A DNA stretch of 64,000 bases, taken from Pseudalkalibacillus decolorationis (GTDB lineage: Bacteria; Bacillota; Bacilli; Bacillales; Fictibacillaceae). The translations under genes were made by a program, and so were the position numbers. Positions 52,371 through 60,917 of the stretch are shown in pieces. The notes below the pieces were generated by a model that was given only the letters and a program-made list of their open reading frames with translations, was not told where the DNA came from and did no database searches. Where the stretch lies: contig NZ_JANHJQ010000009.1 in NCBI RefSeq assembly GCF_024609785.1, positions 119,361-183,360 on the forward strand, in the 5' to 3' direction. How positions within the stretch are numbered: the stretch's first letter is position 1; each line of letters starts with the position of its first letter.

Positions 52371-54110
52371 TCAACCAAGCTTCGGTTTATCGACAAAATC
52401 AACTTCCTTATTCTTACTTTCATGAACCTCAAAAATCTTCAACTCATTTTCACCTTTTTTCAACAATGAAGCCGGAACATAGTATGTTTCTTGAGGACCT
52501 TTTTCCCAATACCGACCAATGTTGAAATCATTAATGAAAACCACTCCTTTTTTCCACCCTGGCAGCGCAAGGAATGTATCACATGGTTCATCTACTTGAA
52601 AATGTCCTTTAAAAAAAGCCGGACCTTGTGCGAGATCGTTATCAGCAAATAATAAATCAGTAAGGTTGTCGAGCGGTAAAGGATAGATGTCCCAATTATG
52701 AAGAAATTGTTGTCCGTGTCGTATACCTTCAGTGATTCCTTTAGGATCTTTTAATTGTGGCCCATAATTGATACGTCCTAAATTCTCGACTAATATATCT
52801 AATTGCACACCTTCTTTAGGAACAGAAAACGCTACGGTTGACTCTTCCCACCGATCGATCACTCCTTGATACTTACTATCAAGAAAAATCAGTGCTCGAT
52901 CTCGTACCTCTTGTAAGTTAAGAATCATGTTATCTCTTGGTCCTTTTAAAAACTTTCTGTACAGTATGAAACCATAATCTTGTCCTACCTTTTCCATCGG
53001 TAATGGATCAGGTGAATGTACGGCTTTACTTAATACAGGGAGTGCATCAAATAAGGATATCGATTTGTTGAGTTCTACTTTTCCATAGCTTTTTTTAGGT
53101 GATTCTTTAGGAAGTGGTGGCAATTCTTTTTTTGTATGGTTTGCGATAATTTTACGAATAGCATGATATTTCTCCGTATAGTCTCCCGCCTCTGTTAATG
53201 GAGCATCATAATCATAGCTCGTAATGGTAGGCTGATAGTGATCTGAGAAATTAGCTCCATTGTAAAATCCGAAATTAGTGCCACCATAGAACATATAAAA
53301 GTTAACAGATACGCCAGACTCCAACATATGTTTAAAAGTCTCTGCAGCATCTGTATAATCCCGTGTATGATGCTCTTCTCCCCAATGATCAAACCAACCA
53401 TTCCAGTATTCCATACAGATTTTAGGTGAATTCGGATAAAACTTCTCTAATTTTTCAAAGGCTTGATCCGATTTAGAACCAAGGTTCACCGTCGCTAACG
53501 TCCCATCAATTGTTCCACCTTGCAGCATGAAGTCTATTGGACCATCAGATGTGAATAACAATACATCCATGCCATTATCAATCATGACATCCCTTAAATG
53601 CTTCAAATAATTTTGATCAGTTCCATAGCTTCCGTATTCATTTTCTATTTGCATGGCGATAATCGGACCACCATTAGTACTTAAGAATGGCTTTAGCACA
53701 CCAAGGATTTCTTTTAAGTATCGATCGACATATTTCAGGAATGAAGGGTCACTTGATCGCAGTCGAATATTTTCATCTTTTAATAGCCATGAAGGAAGTC
53801 CTCCAAACTCCCATTCAGCACAGATGTACGGACTTGGTCGCACGATAACCAGCAAACCTAACTCATCCGCAAGCTCTATAAATTTTTTTACATTCGCGAT
53901 CCCTTCAAAGTTATATTCCCCTGGTCGTGGTTCATGTAAATTCCACGGAATATAGAATTCAACACAATTAAAGCCACAAGCCTTTAACTTCTCTAATCGA
54001 TCCTTCCATTGTTCAGGTACCATTCTGAAATAATGAATGGCTCCTGATATTAATTGAATCGGCTTTTCATCAAGCAATAGTTCACCATTCGAGACTTTAA
54101 GATCTCCCAT
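52371..54110 (-). CDS. GH35 beta-galactosidase, intracellular BgaC-like
   Basis: 579 residues from ATG at 54110 (AAAGGGG, eight bases upstream); the ATG at 54149 has no site. GH35: LISGAIHYFRMVPEQWKDRL, CNVEFYIPWNLHEP-like CGFNCVEFYIPWNLHEPRPG, acid/base Glu in IIAMQIENEYGSYG and nucleophile Glu in KICMEYWNGWFDHWGE, then FYMFYGGTNFGFYNGAN. Length and lack of a signal peptide match BgaC enzymes of Streptococcus and Carnobacterium, which prefer Gal-beta-1,3-GlcNAc/GalNAc. It ends the operon with the ABC importer and a sulfatase. Likely role: split imported Gal-beta-1,3-GalNAc. Beta-1,4 activity is not excluded. Confidence 0.9.
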   Translation of the reverse strand: MGDLKVSNGELLLDEKPIQLISGAIHYFRMVPEQWKDRLEKLKACGFNCVEFYIPWNLHEPRPGEYNFEGIANVKKFIELADELGLLVIVRPSPYICAEWEFGGLPSWLLKDENIRLRSSDPSFLKYVDRYLKEILGVLKPFLSTNGGPIIAMQIENEYGSYGTDQNYLKHLRDVMIDNGMDVLLFTSDGPIDFMLQGGTIDGTLATVNLGSKSDQAFEKLEKFYPNSPKICMEYWNGWFDHWGEEHHTRDYTDAAETFKHMLESGVSVNFYMFYGGTNFGFYNGANFSDHYQPTITSYDYDAPLTEAGDYTEKYHAIRKIIANHTKKELPPLPKESPKKSYGKVELNKSISLFDALPVLSKAVHSPDPLPMEKVGQDYGFILYRKFLKGPRDNMILNLQEVRDRALIFLDSKYQGVIDRWEESTVAFSVPKEGVQLDILVENLGRINYGPQLKDPKGITEGIRHGQQFLHNWDIYPLPLDNLTDLLFADNDLAQGPAFFKGHFQVDEPCDTFLALPGWKKGVVFINDFNIGRYWEKGPQETYYVPASLLKKGENELKIFEVHESKNKEVDFVDKPKLG

Positions 54111-54149
54111 AAAAAATTCCCCTTTCAATTTAAATCGTGTATTCACCAT

Positions 54150-55661
54150 TTACGCTCCAGCTATACGAGGCATAGGAAGGATCTCCTTTCCCAGCTCTCC
54201 CCATAAAAATCGGAGTAATAATTCCTTCTTCAATCCCTGATAATCATCATCATCCCAGAGGTTTTCCCATTCATTTGGATCTTCTTCTAAGTCAAAGAGC
54301 TCACCGTAATTTTGATTATAATAGACTGTGATTTTATAACGATCATTTACAAATGTTTTTTGATGTACACGTGTGGGCTGTTTACGAAATTCACATATAA
54401 TATGATCTCGTGCATCTGAATTTTCTCCCTTCCACACCTCACTCTGATCGACACCCGACATCTTCATGTGGTAATGATCTGATTTGGTTAGACTAAGCAA
54501 TGTTGGAGCTAAATCCACGAGTGATTGCAGCGAAGCAGAAACTTTATTTTCTGGAACAACCCCTGGATACCTAACAAGAAAAGGGATCTTCAACAAATCT
54601 TCATAATGAAACCCTCCCTTATCATGTAATCCATGCTGGCCGAATAGATGACCATGATCTGATGTGAAGACAACAATCGTATTTTCACGAAGTCCCAACT
54701 CCTCTATCTGGTCCAGAATTTTGCCAACATATTTATCTAACATGCTGATCATTCCGTAATAAACAGCCATATCTTTCTTCTTTTGATCCTCAGTTATATT
54801 AGAGTGCGAATGAAACCCGATATTTCCGAATTCTGTCTCTCGGTATTCACTAAAATCAGCTTCATTCTCTTGGGTTTTTTGGAAATGGGGAGGATTCAAA
54901 TCATGCTCCCCTTCTTTTAAACTTGGGATGGTAAGTTTATCTGGATCGTACATTTTATCCCAAGGTTCTGGTACTAGATATGGAAGGTGAGGGTCGAAAA
55001 AACTAGACCACAAAAAGAATGGTTCTTCGTGATCTTTATACTCTTTTAATTTTTCATTTGTTCGCTCAGCAATCCATGTATTATAATGGAATTTCTCCGG
55101 AATTGGCCATGTGTATTCTTGAGCTGGATCCATCGTACCTGTTGGAGGTAAAAAATAGTCACGCCAATTTCCACAACCTTTCTCCTCCATCCAAATTGCA
55201 TAATGCTGTCCAACATGCGGTTCATTGACATGGTTCCTCGCAAGCTCGACATGGTTGAATCCGTAAAAGCATTGATTGAAGTTCTTCCAATAATCTAAAT
55301 CCTGAAGGATCGGATAGGATTCTAGTGAAGGAAACTCGTCACTTGACTGAAGTGGCTGAAAATGCGCTTTCCCTATTAACGATGTTGTGTACCCGTTACT
55401 TATCAACTCTTTCCCAAGCGTTGGTTCATCCTCCGACAATTTAGTCCCGATACTCCAGGCACCGTGTTGGCTTGGGTATTTCCCTGTTATAATTGAGGCT
55501 CTTGAGGGAGTACATGTTGGATTAGGGCAGTATGCTCGTGAAAACGTTGTCCCTTCCTTTACTAAGCGATCAATATTCGGGGTCAATATTTCTGAATTAA
55601 ATGCTCCTATAGTATTCCAGTGCTGTTGATCTGTTGTAATCAATAAAATATTCGGTTTCAA
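54150..55661 (-). CDS. Type I sulfatase with canonical CTPSR motif, no signal peptide
   Basis: 503 residues from a TTG at 55661, seven bases after AGAGGGGG; an ATG at 55667 is nearly on top of the site. KPNILLITTDQQHW has the metal ligands; the Cys for formylglycine is in NPTCTPSRASIITGKYPSQHG, a perfect CxPSR motif for FGE; IGKAHFQPL and VVFTSDHGHLFGQHGLHDKGG follow. No signal peptide: cytoplasmic. Between the ABC permease and the GH35 gene, in the same operon, which suggests that sulfate is removed from the imported oligosaccharide before or after the GH35 step. The target position on the sugar is unknown. Confidence 0.92.
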   Translation of the reverse strand: MKPNILLITTDQQHWNTIGAFNSEILTPNIDRLVKEGTTFSRAYCPNPTCTPSRASIITGKYPSQHGAWSIGTKLSEDEPTLGKELISNGYTTSLIGKAHFQPLQSSDEFPSLESYPILQDLDYWKNFNQCFYGFNHVELARNHVNEPHVGQHYAIWMEEKGCGNWRDYFLPPTGTMDPAQEYTWPIPEKFHYNTWIAERTNEKLKEYKDHEEPFFLWSSFFDPHLPYLVPEPWDKMYDPDKLTIPSLKEGEHDLNPPHFQKTQENEADFSEYRETEFGNIGFHSHSNITEDQKKKDMAVYYGMISMLDKYVGKILDQIEELGLRENTIVVFTSDHGHLFGQHGLHDKGGFHYEDLLKIPFLVRYPGVVPENKVSASLQSLVDLAPTLLSLTKSDHYHMKMSGVDQSEVWKGENSDARDHIICEFRKQPTRVHQKTFVNDRYKITVYYNQNYGELFDLEEDPNEWENLWDDDDYQGLKKELLLRFLWGELGKEILPMPRIAGA

Positions 55662-55688
55662 GACCATTCCCCCTCTGGATCTACTCTT

Positions 55689-56516
55689 TTAACCTTTAAC
55701 TGAACCTGATACACCTTCAATGAAAAAGCGTTGGAAAACGATGAAAATGATTATGACTGGTAATAAAGAAATAGTTGCCCCTGCCGCCATTCCGACCCAA
55801 TCTACTGAGTGTTCGCCAACAAATGAGTACATTCCAACTGCCAGTGTTCTTAATTCAGGTTTATTTAGTGTGAAAATTAATGGAATAAAGAAAGAGTTCC
55901 ATGTCCAAATGAATTGCATAATCGCAACCGTAGCAATAATCGGCTTAGATAATGGAAGCATGATCGTCCAAAATGTTCGAAGGAAACCTGCCCCATCCAT
56001 TACTGCAGATTCTTCCAGCTCTTTTGGCAGCTTGCTGAAATAGGCCATGAATAACAGGATAAACAAAACATGTGCACTACTAGATTCAGCTAATATGACT
56101 CCCCCAAGCGTATTTAATAAGCCTAGATTTTTAATAATCATGTAGATTGGGATAATCGTATACCCTTTTGGAATGAACATCGTTGCTGTTATTAAAAAAA
56201 TGAATACCTTTCGACCAGGGAAGTCTACTCGAGCTAATGCATATCCTGTTAATGCACACAATATGAGTACAATTAATACGGTAAATACGGTTATGATCAA
56301 CGTATTAAAAAAATAGCCCGAAAAATTAGCTTCTTCCCATGCTCGAACATAGTTCCCCCATTGAGCCTCTTTAGGAATTATAGATAAGCCAGAGTTAAAC
56401 AGCTCAAAATTCTTTTTTAGTGAGGCAGAAATCATCCAAATGAACGGATAAATCCAAATAATTCCCCCTATTAACAAAGCGATGTGTAAGAATAGTCTTG
56501 GCCCGAATCTTTTCAT
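55689..56516 (-). CDS. Carbohydrate ABC transporter permease (MalG type)
   Basis: 275 residues, six membrane helices. The EAA loop is visible as EELEESAVMDGAGFLRTFWTIMLPLSKPI, with the conserved Gly. ATG at 56516 after AGGGAGGCGCC. It forms the membrane channel with the other permease; the ATPase must come from elsewhere (MsmX-type shared ATPases do this in Bacilli). 18 bases after the partner gene. Confidence 0.92.
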   Translation of the reverse strand: MKRFGPRLFLHIALLIGGIIWIYPFIWMISASLKKNFELFNSGLSIIPKEAQWGNYVRAWEEANFSGYFFNTLIITVFTVLIVLILCALTGYALARVDFPGRKVFIFLITATMFIPKGYTIIPIYMIIKNLGLLNTLGGVILAESSSAHVLFILLFMAYFSKLPKELEESAVMDGAGFLRTFWTIMLPLSKPIIATVAIMQFIWTWNSFFIPLIFTLNKPELRTLAVGMYSFVGEHSVDWVGMAAGATISLLPVIIIFIVFQRFFIEGVSGSVKG

Positions 56517-56534
56517 CTCTTGGCGCCTCCCTCT

Positions 56535-57482
56535 TTATATCCTTGACTTTCTCAATAACCAACCGAGCAATAGGACAATCGCAAACACCGCAACCCCAAA
56601 CACCACACCAGCTGCTGATGCATAACCCATTGATGGTAATCCTAAATCTGGGTTAAATGCATATCGATAAATATATAAATCAACAACATCTGTACTGTAA
56701 TAAGGGCCTCCGCCTGTTAATGTCAGTACTAAATCAAATACATGAAGACTACTTGTTACACACAATAATATAATTACCAATGCTACTGGCATCAGGATCG
56801 GTATAATGACATATCTTAACTTTTGCCACGTTTTACAGCCATCGATACTAGCTGCTTCTAATACATCTTTAGGTAACGTTTGTAAACCTGCTAACCAATA
56901 AACCATCATCATTCCAAAGAATTTCCATGCACCAACAACAATTACGATGATCATCGCTGTTACTGGAGAACCGAGCCAGGCAAATGGAGCATCGATAATC
57001 CCTAATGTCAGTAATATTTCATCAAAGATTCCTCCGGCTCCAAAGACCTTTCTCATGACGATCCCGACAATCGCTGTAGTCGTTACAACTGGTAAGAAAA
57101 AAAGGGTCCTGTAAAATACGGTGCTTCTCTTCAAAACATTATTTAAGAGCATAGCGACAAGTAAACTAGTAGGTAACAATAACACTGTGACACCAATCAT
57201 ATAGATAAAGGTGTTCTTAAAAGCATTCCAAAAGCTTGGATCCTGTAAAGCTCGAACAAAATTATCGAGTCCAACAAAATCATCAAGCGCACCAATTCCT
57301 GGCCAATCATAGAAAGAATAGACATAACTCATGATAATTGGATAAATGGTAAAAACGATAAAGAATAGCAATTGTGGAAAAATAAATACGTACGCCCATA
57401 TCTTTCTTTTCCTATGTAAACGATTAACACTGTTCGTCTTCATAACCGTACTACTATTGGTCTTCTTAACAACTTCAGCCAT
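56535..57482 (-). CDS. Carbohydrate ABC transporter permease (MalF type)
   Basis: 315 residues from ATG at 57482, seven bases after AGGAGG; a longer frame start at 57500 has no site. Six membrane helices (first about 28-50: IWAYVFIFPQLLFFIVFTIYPI). EAA loop: DVLEAASIDGCKTWQKLRYVIIPILMPV. Partner of the permease at 55689. A repeat-rich gap of about 360 bases separates it from the binding protein gene, so its level may be lower than that of the binding protein. Confidence 0.92.
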   Translation of the reverse strand: MAEVVKKTNSSTVMKTNSVNRLHRKRKIWAYVFIFPQLLFFIVFTIYPIIMSYVYSFYDWPGIGALDDFVGLDNFVRALQDPSFWNAFKNTFIYMIGVTVLLLPTSLLVAMLLNNVLKRSTVFYRTLFFLPVVTTTAIVGIVMRKVFGAGGIFDEILLTLGIIDAPFAWLGSPVTAMIIVIVVGAWKFFGMMMVYWLAGLQTLPKDVLEAASIDGCKTWQKLRYVIIPILMPVALVIILLCVTSSLHVFDLVLTLTGGGPYYSTDVVDLYIYRYAFNPDLGLPSMGYASAAGVVFGVAVFAIVLLLGWLLRKSRI

Positions 57483-57499
57483 TGTAATACCTCCTATCA

Positions 57500-57770
57500 A
57501 GAAAAGCGCAAGCGCCCTGTTCAGCCCCGAAGGTCACTGGAAGGCCAACGAGGAGGCTGTTGCCGCCGCAGTGGGACTGAAGTGATCCAAGGGGTTGGGC
57601 GCTGCAGCTAGACATTATTGAAAAGCGGAAGCGCCCTGTTCAGGTGTGACAAGCGCTGGAGATTCTGCCACATAACACGCTTTTTGTGTTTGTGAAAGAA
57701 CCGAAGCGACCTCGAGCACCTGGGCGCTGCAGTTAGACATTGCATCTTTGTAGCAAACTTTTATACTTAC
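57500..57770. repeat. Family B repeat, two tandem copies
   Basis: GAAAAGCGCAAGCGCCCTGTTCAG starts at about 57502 and GAAAAGCGGAAGCGCCCTGTTCAG again at 57619; each copy ends GGGCGCTGCAGYTAGACATT. After the second copy comes GCAAACTTTTATACTTACTT, the other family end. Same family, reversed, at 10972-11182. It lies between the binding protein gene and the permease genes. Confidence 0.75.
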
Positions 57771-57789
57771 TTTACTTCCTAAAAGGGAG

Positions 57790-57819
57790 AAGAAGTGCCT
57801 CCTTAAGGCAGACACTTCT
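57790..57819 (-). terminator. Hairpin behind the binding protein gene
   Basis: AGAAGTGCCTCCTT pairs with AAGGCAGACACTTCT (one bulge). On the minus strand it is followed by TCTCCCTTTTAGG, a weak U-tract; may give partial termination. Confidence 0.55.
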
Positions 57820-57822
57820 AAA

Positions 57823-57839
57823 AGTGCGTGTTCAAAAAG
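57823..57839. repeat. Orphan end of a family A repeat
   Basis: GTGCGTGTTCAAAAAGA matches the repeat ends at 30241 and 63743. It touches the stop codon of the binding protein gene. Confidence 0.6.
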
Positions 57840-57841
57840 AT

Positions 57842-59278
57842 TTACTCTTTCTTCTTATAAGGCTCGAAAGGTTTCCAATCTTCAAACTTCCAAGCGGATT
57901 GATCAATGTCCACCCCATCCTCCTGAACCTTTTTAATAGCGTCCATGAGTGCTTTGTTTTTCTCCTCGGACATGGTTTTTAATGTTCCTTCCAAGTCAGA
58001 AATTTGACCCGTTAAATATCCGACAAGTACATCTCCAACTGTCTCTTGGGGTCCTTTACCACTCATTTCAGCTGTAACGGTTGGTGCATTTTCATTATTG
58101 TAAACAGGATTTGGTGCTGGTATAAAGGTATCAGACTGCAATTGGAACGTATCCCCAACAACATTATCAGGTGCATATTTTTCGTTAATCTTCGGAATAG
58201 GTGAAAACTGTGATCCATTCTTAACTAATTGCTCATATCCATGATCGATAATATATTTAAGAAACAATTTCGCTTCCTCATAATGTTCGGTATCTTTATT
58301 AACGAGAAGACCTGCAGCTAAATTCCCTTGATAGCCTAAGTATTGTTCTTTTCCATCTTTCGTTGGCACTAAAGCGCTTCCAAAGTTTTCAAAGCCATCT
58401 TGCATCAGATTTGAACCTCTCCATGCCCCATCAAATAAAAATGCAGCTTGTCCACCTGCAAAAAGGGCAGGAGCCTCTTCTGGTTCTAACGTTAAACTAT
58501 TAGGGTGTAATATTTTCTCATCCATCAGTTTTTTGAAGTACTCAATTGATTGGATCGTACCATCGGTGTGATAGTTATATTCACCGTTTATAGGATCATA
58601 ATACGTTGGTGCCATAACCTCAGGGGTGATTGCGGATGCCATTTGAGTAAGAGCTCCTTCAGCTACCCAGGGTGATTTCATCCCAACAATTACCCCGTAG
58701 CTATCTGTTTTTTCATTAATAATCTTGGAAACCTTTACTAATTGATCCCATGTTTTGGGAACGTCCTTTTTGCTTAACCCTGCTTGTTCTAAAACTTCCT
58801 TATTGTAATACATAAGAAAGGAGTCTTTCTGTCCGGTCATAAATGGAAACGCATATATACTACCGTCTTCCATTACTGTACTTCCCTGCGTCCAAGTACC
58901 TTGCTCATATTCGTCTTTGTGATCTCCAATGACCTCATCCAGCTTATGAAGAACGCCGAGGTCGTATAATTTACGTACTGGAAGACTTGGATGAGAAGCA
59001 AAAATATCTGGAAGATTGCCTCCATTCACAGCTGCTTGTAGTGATTGCGTGTAACTGGTATTGAAACTTTTTTGGATTTTAACATTGATATTCGGATTTT
59101 TCTTTTCAAATGCTGGTATAATTTCATTTTCAATAATATCAGCAGCCGAGACCCAACGTATCGTTACATCTAATGTAACTTGATCCCCTGAACCACCCGC
59201 CTCTTCACTTTGACAACCACTTAAAAACAATGATCCAACCATCGATAAAACAAATAACCAAACAGAGAATTTCTTCAC
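57842..59278 (-). CDS. Carbohydrate ABC transporter substrate-binding lipoprotein
   Basis: 478 residues with a lipoprotein signal: hydrophobic stretch then LFLSGC, with lipid-carrying C22. The mature part has the extracellular solute-binding family 1 fold: TLDVTIRWVSAADIIENEIIPAFEKKNPNINVKI, NGGNLPDIFASHPS, YAFPFMTGQKDSFLMYYNKEVLEQAG, FAGGQAAFLFDGAWRGSNLM. GTG start at 59278 after GGGAGGG. It would bind the released disaccharide, perhaps in sulfated form, at the cell surface. First gene of the importer operon, divergent from the ROK regulator. Confidence 0.93.
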   Translation of the reverse strand: MKKFSVWLFVLSMVGSLFLSGCQSEEAGGSGDQVTLDVTIRWVSAADIIENEIIPAFEKKNPNINVKIQKSFNTSYTQSLQAAVNGGNLPDIFASHPSLPVRKLYDLGVLHKLDEVIGDHKDEYEQGTWTQGSTVMEDGSIYAFPFMTGQKDSFLMYYNKEVLEQAGLSKKDVPKTWDQLVKVSKIINEKTDSYGVIVGMKSPWVAEGALTQMASAITPEVMAPTYYDPINGEYNYHTDGTIQSIEYFKKLMDEKILHPNSLTLEPEEAPALFAGGQAAFLFDGAWRGSNLMQDGFENFGSALVPTKDGKEQYLGYQGNLAAGLLVNKDTEHYEEAKLFLKYIIDHGYEQLVKNGSQFSPIPKINEKYAPDNVVGDTFQLQSDTFIPAPNPVYNNENAPTVTAEMSGKGPQETVGDVLVGYLTGQISDLEGTLKTMSEEKNKALMDAIKKVQEDGVDIDQSAWKFEDWKPFEPYKKKE

Positions 59279-59330
59279 GGAATGACCCTCCCATTGATAT
59301 TAGTCATTGTGTTTCTTTGAAGAACTTAGT

Positions 59331-59350
59331 AAAATTAATTTATTAACTAA
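59331..59350. promoter_or_regulatory. Candidate ROK regulator site A
   Basis: AAAATTAATTTATTAACTAA, near the binding protein start. In inverted orientation a similar sequence is at 59470. The TTAGTT-type half site recalls XylR operators of Bacillus. Simple AT composition makes chance a real option. Confidence 0.35.
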
Positions 59351-59469
59351 CGAAAATACACCCTCCTCGCCTATGTATTCCAGTGGCTTTAAAACCAAAA
59401 ATCAGAATTGTTAATCATTTAATACAGATTAACACGCTCGTAAACACGAATCAATAAGTTTTCAGAATT

Positions 59470-59489
59470 TTAGTTAATTAATTTAATTT
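59470..59489. promoter_or_regulatory. Candidate ROK regulator site B
   Basis: TTAGTTAATTAATTTAATTT; its reverse complement shares 17 of 20 positions with site A. It lies within the 346-base region between the divergent genes. Confidence 0.35.
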
Positions 59490-59624
59490 ATTTTTATAAT
59501 TGTATGTTAAACTAGAAATTGAGCCGAAGGATATTAGTGTGTATTCTGTTCTCAAAACCCTATGAAAAGCGGAACTCTAAAATAAATAAAGAACTTTGGA
59601 TTTCGATGATCGGAGGATACTAGA

Positions 59625-60833
59625 TTGTCTAATGATTATAAACGCGGAAGCTTTCAATTGATGAAATCTATCAATCGCTCTACAGTGTTAAATATGATAC
59701 GAGAAAAAGCTCCTATTTCACGTGCTGAAATAGCGAAGCAAACGAAGCTTACCCCTCCTACTGTCGGGAACATTGTTAAAGAATTAATTGATGAACAATT
59801 TATTCTTGAAACCACACAAGGAGTATCTCATGGGGGACGGAAACCGACCTTTTTAGAAATTCGAGCGGACCAATTTTTCATTATCGGGATTGACGTTGGG
59901 AAATTCACCATGAAATTTATAGTTGCAAATTTACACGGTTTTCCCGTTGATAGATTCACCCTAGAAATCCCGAGTGCTAATCAATTGTTAAATACAATGA
60001 AAAAAGGGATAAGTACCTTGATTGAAAAGGAAGAGCATTTTCATAAGAGGTTCTTAGGAATAGGCATTGGAATGCATGGAATTGTCAATACCGAAACTGG
60101 TGTATCCTTGTATGCTCCTTTCTTTGATACTTATAATATCTCTATAAAATCCGAACTTGAGGCAGAGTATAATATGTTGGTTAGAGTTGAAAATGATGCC
60201 AAAACCATGACTCTTGGTGAATCCTGGATAGGAAATGGGAACCAAGCATCCAAATTGGTGGGGATCAATGTCGGACATGGGATTGGTGCAGGTATTACTA
60301 TAAAAGGGGAATTGTATCAAGGAGAGCACTTTATAGCCGGGGAGATCGGTCATATGACCATCGACCTTTCTGGTCCGCTTTGCAGTTGCGGAAATTATGG
60401 TTGTCTACAGGCGTTAGCAGCTGGTCCCGCAATAGCCGAAAATGCTATAAAGGCACTAAAAGCTGGTAAGTCATCGTATATAAGGGAGCTTGCAGGTGAT
60501 GATTTAGACCGTATCGATGGTAGTATCATTCATAAAGCAGCAATACAAGGCGATCCATTCAGTATCGAATTACTCAATCAAACCGGAAGATATCTTGGTA
60601 TCGGCATTACTAATTTAATTCATATGATAAACCCTGAGCGTATTATATTGGGTGGTGGAGTAGCTCAATCAGGTAACTTTATTTTAGATCCGATTAAAGA
60701 AACAATTAAGAATAGAGGATTAACTGAGGAAGCTAAAAACACCCCTATTGTATTTTCGAAATTAGGAAAAGACGCATCTGCTATTGGAGCCTCTGTCTTA
60801 ATACTTAAACACTTTTACCAAGGGCTTCGATAA
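59625..60833 (+). CDS. ROK family transcriptional regulator (XylR/NagC type)
   Basis: 402 residues. HTH at about 12-70: STVLNMIREKAPISRAEIAKQTKLTPPTVGNIVKELIDE. The ROK domain follows with FIIGIDVGKFTMKF, VENDAKTMTLGESW, GEIGHMTIDL and the full zinc motif LCSCGNYGCLQALAAG. TTG start at 59625 after GGAGGATACTAGA. ROK repressors with an HTH release DNA when they bind a sugar. Divergent from the importer operon, so it most likely controls the importer-sulfatase-GH35 operon and itself; the inducer would be a sugar from the glycan. Confidence 0.92.
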   Translation: MSNDYKRGSFQLMKSINRSTVLNMIREKAPISRAEIAKQTKLTPPTVGNIVKELIDEQFILETTQGVSHGGRKPTFLEIRADQFFIIGIDVGKFTMKFIVANLHGFPVDRFTLEIPSANQLLNTMKKGISTLIEKEEHFHKRFLGIGIGMHGIVNTETGVSLYAPFFDTYNISIKSELEAEYNMLVRVENDAKTMTLGESWIGNGNQASKLVGINVGHGIGAGITIKGELYQGEHFIAGEIGHMTIDLSGPLCSCGNYGCLQALAAGPAIAENAIKALKAGKSSYIRELAGDDLDRIDGSIIHKAAIQGDPFSIELLNQTGRYLGIGITNLIHMINPERIILGGGVAQSGNFILDPIKETIKNRGLTEEAKNTPIVFSKLGKDASAIGASVLILKHFYQGLR

Positions 60834-60917
60834 CCTCAATTTTTCGTTGGGATATATGTTTTGAAGGACATTATCCCTTTTTCACACGTTACTGATTTAA
60901 TTAAGTTCAGTTCCCAG

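Noticed and set aside
52371..54149. GH35 as a cell-surface enzyme
   Set aside because: No signal peptide with either start; BgaC-like intracellular role fits better.
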